9,002 nucleotides of DNA from JBKPDV01 sp046728075 (GTDB lineage: Bacteria; Acidobacteriota; Thermoanaerobaculia; UBA5066; Gp7-AA6). Each line of letters opens with the position of its first letter. The stretch's first letter is position 1. The notes beneath the pieces were generated by a model. The model was given only the letters and a program-made list of their open reading frames with translations. It had not been told where the DNA came from and made no database searches. The DNA is taken from contig JBKPDV010000162.1 in the NCBI GenBank assembly GCA_046728075.1, positions 1-9,002 of the forward strand, read 5' to 3'. Positions 7,580 to 9,002 of the stretch are shown here, in pieces. Position numbers and translations under genes: made by a program.

Positions 7580-8224
7580 TGTCTCGGTCGAACCGGAAAG
7601 GGTAAACACGCGGAAGGTCAGCTCGATCGATCCGACCCGAACCTCGTCGCCGTCCGCGAGCGGGGAGGGAGCCGTCGCTCTTTCGCCGCGCACAAACGTG
7701 CCGTTCTTGCTTTCCAGGTCTTCGATCGTCGCGGTCCCTTCCGCAATCGTGATCCGGGCGTGATGGCGGGATACGCTCTTGTGATCGAGGAAGATGCCGG
7801 CTCCGGGGTCACGTCCCAGGATCGTCTCTCCTTCTGCGAGTGAGATCTCCCGCGAACCCCAATAGAGCCGATAGGCGAACCGTGCGGAGCTCTTTCTTGG
7901 CGCCGGTCTGGCCGATTCTTCTTCCGCGCTTCCCGAGAAGGCGTACCCGAAGCGGTGCACCGTGCGAATGAAGCGCGAGCTCTGCCCCCTATCGCCGATC
8001 GCCGATCGGACTTCCGCGAGCAGGCTCGTCAACGTTCCGTCGGCGACGAACGTGTCCGGCCAGAGCTTTTCGTGGATCTCGGCCTTCGAGAGGGCGCGGG
8101 GTCGGTTGGTCAGGAGGAGCTCCAGGAACTGAAAGGCCTTCGGCGAAAGATGAACCGGGTCCCGCGCGACTTCAAGCTCGCGCGTCTCGCCATCGAGCAC
8201 GCACTCCCCGAACCGAAACCGCAT
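7565..8224 (-). CDS. Winged-helix (OmpR/ToxR-type) DNA-binding protein with C-terminal FHA domain
   Basis: A 219-residue soluble protein when started at the ATG 8224-8222. The N-terminal half (about 3-97) is a Trans_reg_C winged helix: HLSPKAFQFLELLL, RALSKAEIHEKLWPD, SLLAEVRSAIGD, and FIRTVHRFGYAF as the wing. A short Arg/Ser/Pro linker (about 100-115) leads to an FHA domain (about 118-208) with the diagnostic residues Gly137-Arg138, Ser152, His155 and Asn174-Gly175-Thr176. FHA domains bind phosphothreonine peptides, so the likely role is a transcription factor switched by a Ser/Thr kinase; there is no receiver domain. The two kinases in the next genes are obvious candidate partners (inference). 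An in-frame GTG at 8230-8228 could add two residues, but GAGG lies 8 bases before the ATG and only 2 before the GTG, so the ATG is preferred. The gene is divergent from the secreted HExxH protein across a palindrome. Confidence 0.94.
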   Translation of the reverse strand: MRFRFGECVLDGETRELEVARDPVHLSPKAFQFLELLLTNRPRALSKAEIHEKLWPDTFVADGTLTSLLAEVRSAIGDRGQSSRFIRTVHRFGYAFSGSAEEESARPAPRKSSARFAYRLYWGSREISLAEGETILGRDPGAGIFLDHKSVSRHHARITIAEGTATIEDLESKNGTFVRGERATAPSPLADGDEVRVGSIELTFRVFTLSGSTETAGRR

Positions 8225-8316
8225 TCGCACGACCTCGGCGCAACGCCCTGCCCGGAAATAACCCGCAACTTCCCCGGCTCTTCCAAAGGACTTCGAGCGG
8301 ACGCGAGCAGATCTTG

Positions 8317-8322
8317 ATTATC
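8317..8322 (-). promoter_or_regulatory. Candidate -10 box for the FHA regulator gene
   Basis: Minus-strand GATAAT matches TATAAT at 5 of 6 positions. It would start transcription about 85 bases before the regulator ATG. No good -35 is seen at 16-18 bases; that position lies in the inverted repeat at 8329-8350, as expected for an activator-dependent or repressed promoter, or for a false match. Confidence 0.3.
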
Positions 8323-8328
8323 GCGCAA

Positions 8329-8350
8329 CGGTCACCGGAAACGGTGACCG
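8329..8350. promoter_or_regulatory. Perfect 9-bp inverted repeat in the divergent intergenic region (operator or leader hairpin)
   Basis: Arms CGGTCACCG (8329-8337) and CGGTGACCG (8342-8350) are perfect inverted repeats separated by GAAA. As DNA it is a candidate operator between the divergent regulator and secreted-protein genes. As plus-strand RNA it would be a stable stem capped by a GNRA-type tetraloop, ending 10 bases before the AAGGAG of the HExxH gene. On the minus side it overlaps the place where a -35 box for the regulator gene would sit. Confidence 0.6.
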
Positions 8351-8360
8351 GGCGCTCCGA

Positions 8361-8366
8361 AAGGAG
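8361..8366 (+). promoter_or_regulatory. Ribosome binding site of the HExxH protein gene
   Basis: AAGGAG with a 6-base spacer before the ATG at 8373. This decides the start over the overlapping frame that begins at 8314, which has no comparable site and no recognisable protein pattern. Confidence 0.75.
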
Positions 8367-8372
8367 ACGCCT

Positions 8373-8912
8373 ATGGAACGCGATGAAAAGGGTCGTTACC
8401 CGAGTCTTCTCCTTCTGCTTGGTCTCTCGACGCTGCTCGCAACAACGGATCTCCGCGCCGCCTCCGGACAGGCGAGGCTCGTGCTTGCCCCCTCCGAAGC
8501 GGCCACACCGCTCGAACGCGTGGTCTCGACCGCGGTCCGAGCGGCGGCAACCAAACTTTCCGATCCTACCTGTCGGCAGGTCTTCTCGGATTTTCGGGAC
8601 TCGACCGGCCGGACGATGCAGGAGAACCTGGACGCCGCGAGCCAAAGCCCGCGCGGATATCTCGATCTCATCCTCTTCTACAACGGACAGGGCTACCCGC
8701 GGTGCGACGCAAGGAACATCTTCGTTTCTACCTCTCCGGGGAGCCGCGTCGTCTACGTCTGCGCGCCGCAGTTTTTAGAGAAACTGCGCCGGGACCCGGG
8801 GCTGGCAGCGGTGCTCATCATTCACGAGGAATTGCACTCACTGGGTCTGGGTGAGAACCCTCCTGACAGCAAGGAGATCACGGCACGCGTAATCGCGCGT
8901 TGCGGGCGATGA
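8373..8912 (+). CDS. Secreted small protein with HExxH motif, putative zinc metallopeptidase-like
   Basis: A 179-residue protein. The N-terminus has a charged start, a hydrophobic core (about 11-25, SLLLLLGLSTLL) and a possible signal peptidase site after LRA (27-29), so it is probably exported. Near the C-terminus, HEELH (151-155) matches the zinc-binding HExxH motif and is followed by SLGLGENPP and KEIT. A third ligand could be Glu161 or Glu168, but this is unproven, and no Met-turn or extended HExxHxxGxxH is present. Four cysteines (67, 111, 130, 177) could form two disulfides in the periplasm. The start has an excellent AAGGAG 6 bases upstream. I recognise the C-terminal pattern as that of small acidobacterial-type hypothetical proteins but know no characterised member. 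It may be an active peptidase, or a zinc-binding protein that has lost activity. It is transcribed away from the regulator, with the next exported-protein gene 39 bases downstream. Confidence 0.85.
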   Translation: MERDEKGRYPSLLLLLGLSTLLATTDLRAASGQARLVLAPSEAATPLERVVSTAVRAAATKLSDPTCRQVFSDFRDSTGRTMQENLDAASQSPRGYLDLILFYNGQGYPRCDARNIFVSTSPGSRVVYVCAPQFLEKLRRDPGLAAVLIIHEELHSLGLGENPPDSKEITARVIARCGR

Positions 8913-8951
8913 ACGCAGGACAGCACGGTCGCGTGAAGTAAAGGGGATGTG

Positions 8952-9002
8952 ATGAAGGTTCTTCTTTCGATTTGTTTGTTCGTCTCGGGCCTTTTCGTGG
9001 GA
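8952..9002 (+). CDS. Start of an exported protein (first 17 codons only)
   Basis: ATG at 8952 is preceded by AAGGGG with a 5-base spacer and opens a frame that runs to the window edge without a stop. The visible residues, MKVLLSICLFVSGLFVG, are one lysine followed by a hydrophobic stretch, a typical signal-peptide start. It lies 39 bases after the HExxH gene on the same strand, so the two could be co-transcribed. An in-frame GTG immediately before the ATG is a less likely start. The mature protein is outside the window and cannot be identified. Confidence 0.65.
   Translation, partial: MKVLLSICLFVSGLFVG

Noticed and set aside
8314..8778. Plus-strand frame overlapping the HExxH gene
   Set aside because: Ser/Arg-rich product without a signal peptide or motif; the other frame has a strong ribosome binding site, signal peptide and HEELH.
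8909..8941. Ten-codon frame overlapping the stop of the HExxH gene (ATGA)
   Set aside because: Too short to support, with no recognisable peptide; its stop merely precedes the next gene's ribosome binding site.

Overview
This GC-rich window looks like a chromosomal fragment from an acidobacterium or a close relative. The inference rests on gene types: serine/threonine kinases with a C-terminal TolB/PD40-like propeller, an Oar-type TonB-dependent receptor with an N-terminal carboxypeptidase-regulatory-like domain, and a ToxR/OmpR-type winged-helix domain fused to an FHA domain. This combination is typical of Acidobacteriota, but nothing in the window fixes the taxon.

About 90% of the window is one minus-strand block. 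In transcription order it reads: FHA/winged-helix regulator (8224 to 7565), a 296-base gap with a candidate promoter, TonB-dependent receptor (7268 to 4350), receptor-type Ser/Thr kinase B (4337 to 1749), and a second paralogous kinase A (1752 to beyond base 1, C-terminus missing). Receptor and kinase B are 12 bases apart. The two kinase genes overlap by 4 bases (ATGA). These three genes are therefore very probably one operon, and the regulator may be co-transcribed or separately driven.

A 142-base divergent intergenic region follows (8231-8372 if the longer GTG start of the regulator is used), with a perfect 9-bp inverted repeat. The plus strand then carries a small secreted protein with an HExxH motif (8373-8912) and the first 17 codons of another exported protein (8952 to the end).

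A working model (inference): the receptor imports or senses a ligand at the outer membrane. The two single-pass kinases carry periplasmic propellers and read conditions in the periplasm. The FHA/winged-helix protein reads a phospho-threonine signal in the cytoplasm and changes transcription. The most notable sequence signal is that the two kinase domains are almost identical, down to a 158-base stretch with only 4 mismatches, while their propellers have diverged strongly. This suggests gene conversion or a sensor swap between tandem paralogs. No RNA genes, CRISPR arrays, insertion sequences or phage genes were seen.
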